Positions 63,411 through 64,000 of a DNA stretch of 64,000 bases are shown one piece after another. The notes beneath the pieces were generated by a model. The model was not told the origin of the DNA. It did no database searches and worked only from the letters and a program-made list of their open reading frames with translations. Numbering within the stretch: position 1 is the stretch's first letter; every line of letters begins with the position of its first letter. The stretch comes from Halospeciosus flavus (GTDB lineage: Archaea > Halobacteriota > Halobacteria > Halobacteriales > Halobacteriaceae). Made by a program: the position numbers and the translations under genes. The stretch covers positions 2,294,001 through 2,358,000 of the forward strand of contig NZ_CP122312.1 in NCBI RefSeq assembly GCF_029814175.1, written 5' to 3'.

Positions 63411-64000
63411 ATGCCACGCGAGTTCAAACTCCCCGACGTCGGCGAAGGCGTCGCCGAAGGGGAGATCGTCGAGTGGCTCGTCGAAGAGGGAGACCCCGTC
63501 TCCGAGGACCAACCCGTCGCCGAGGTCGAGACGGACAAGGCCGTCGTCGAGGTCCCCTCGCCCGTCGACGGGACGGTCCAGACACTCCACTACGAGGCGG
63601 GCGACGTCGTCCCCGTCGGGAGCGTCATCGTGACGTTCGCCGTCGAGGGCGAGGAAGCCGAGTCCGCCGAGAGCGAGGCGGAGTCCGAGGAGCCAGCGAC
63701 CGAGGAGCCGAGCGAGGTGAAAGAGGCCGTCACCCGCATCGAGGAAACCGAGTCCGAAGAAGCGGAGACCGAGGAAACCGAAGAGACCGGCCCGAGTCGG
63801 TCGTTCGCCCCACCGAGCGTCCGCCGACTCGCCCGTGAACTCGGCGTCGACCTCGACGAGGTGAGCGGCTCCGGCCCGTCCGGCCGCGTCACCGAGGGCG
63901 ACGTCCGCGCCGCGGCCGCCGGCACCGAGGAGGCAGCGGCCGGCGTCGAGGAGTCCGAAGTCGACTCTGCCGCACAGGTCCCGATGGGCGAGCAGACCGC
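63411..64000 (+). CDS. pdhC: Dihydrolipoamide acyltransferase (E2), 3' end outside the window
   Basis: The first 196 residues of E2. The lipoyl domain (1-80) carries the lipoylation lysine at residue 43 in VETDKAVVEVPSP. A long acidic linker of Glu/Ser/Ala repeats follows. The E1/E3-binding domain starts near residue 128 (APPSVRRLARELGVDLDEVSGSGPSGRVTEGDV, in parts). The catalytic acyltransferase domain lies beyond the edge. The gene for E3 is expected further downstream. Lipoylation of Lys43 would use lipA and probably the ligase homologue at 12.6 kb. Confidence 0.94.
   Translation, partial: MPREFKLPDVGEGVAEGEIVEWLVEEGDPVSEDQPVAEVETDKAVVEVPSPVDGTVQTLHYEAGDVVPVGSVIVTFAVEGEEAESAESEAESEEPATEEPSEVKEAVTRIEETESEEAETEETEETGPSRSFAPPSVRRLARELGVDLDEVSGSGPSGRVTEGDVRAAAAGTEEAAAGVEESEVDSAAQVPMGEQT

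Overview
The window is a 64 kb piece of a haloarchaeal chromosome (class Halobacteria). The evidence is high GC content, strongly acidic proteins rich in Asp and Glu, Tat-type and lipobox signal peptides, mostly leaderless starts, an archaeal 16S-tRNA-Ala-23S-5S-tRNA-Cys operon, and haloarchaeal markers (MC1 chromatin protein, HTH_10/Bat-type regulator, halocyanin-like blue copper protein, ribosomal protein S6e). I see no insertion sequence, integrase, phage gene, CRISPR array or replication origin. The content is mostly core genome.

Layout. 1-8.5 kb: 3' part of valS, a CBS protein, an M29 aminopeptidase, a cyclophilin-like protein, a CDF metal exporter, RNase P RNA (minus strand), AMMECR1 and nicotinate phosphoribosyltransferase. 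8.5-18.2 kb: a metalloprotease-like lipoprotein, a nicotinamidase-type hydrolase (with the phosphoribosyltransferase, an NAD salvage pair), PsiE, an M23/LytM-like protein, a 593-bp regulatory-looking gap with a 20-bp-period repeat array, a lipoate ligase homologue, dihydroorotase, a cold-shock protein, a BrkB-type membrane protein, a two-domain VOC protein and two haloarchaeal unknowns. 18.4-31.4 kb: a TAXI-TRAP transporter followed by a USP protein and an acetyltransferase, two further USP genes, a DHH phosphoesterase, S6e, an aldehyde dehydrogenase, an HTH_10 regulator, a beta-CASP nuclease, and a set of tiny overlapping ORFs before a conserved unknown. 31.3-40.9 kb: an M20 peptidase, tRNA-Lys, zinc-ribbon and zinc-finger proteins, lipoproteins, a glutaredoxin, and a cytochrome bc-type cluster (small membrane subunit, Rieske, cytochrome b) divergent from a membrane-anchored blue copper protein.

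40.9-47.6 kb is the ribosomal RNA operon on the minus strand, with inverted repeats that form the 16S and 23S processing helices, a strong hairpin after 5S, and the MC1 gene directly upstream. 47.7-64 kb: an AbrB-like protein with pyrD, pheS-pheT, a tightly overlapping zinc-ribbon/NucS-N-like - endA - trpS group, a Ski2/Brr2-like helicase, a MATE transporter, lipoyl synthase, and the start of a 2-oxoacid dehydrogenase operon (E1 alpha, E1 beta, partial E2).

The functional themes are translation (valS, pheST, trpS, rRNA, tRNAs, S6e), RNA processing (RNase P, EndA, beta-CASP), lipoic acid with its client enzyme, pyrimidine synthesis (pyrC, pyrD) and membrane electron transport. The least explained DNA is a dispersed set of palindromes with 3-nt loops (2423-2605, 18045-18130, 32797-32891), the repeat array at 12429-12568, and the nested mini-ORFs at 30448-30645. 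All protein assignments come from reading motifs by eye; no database search was run.
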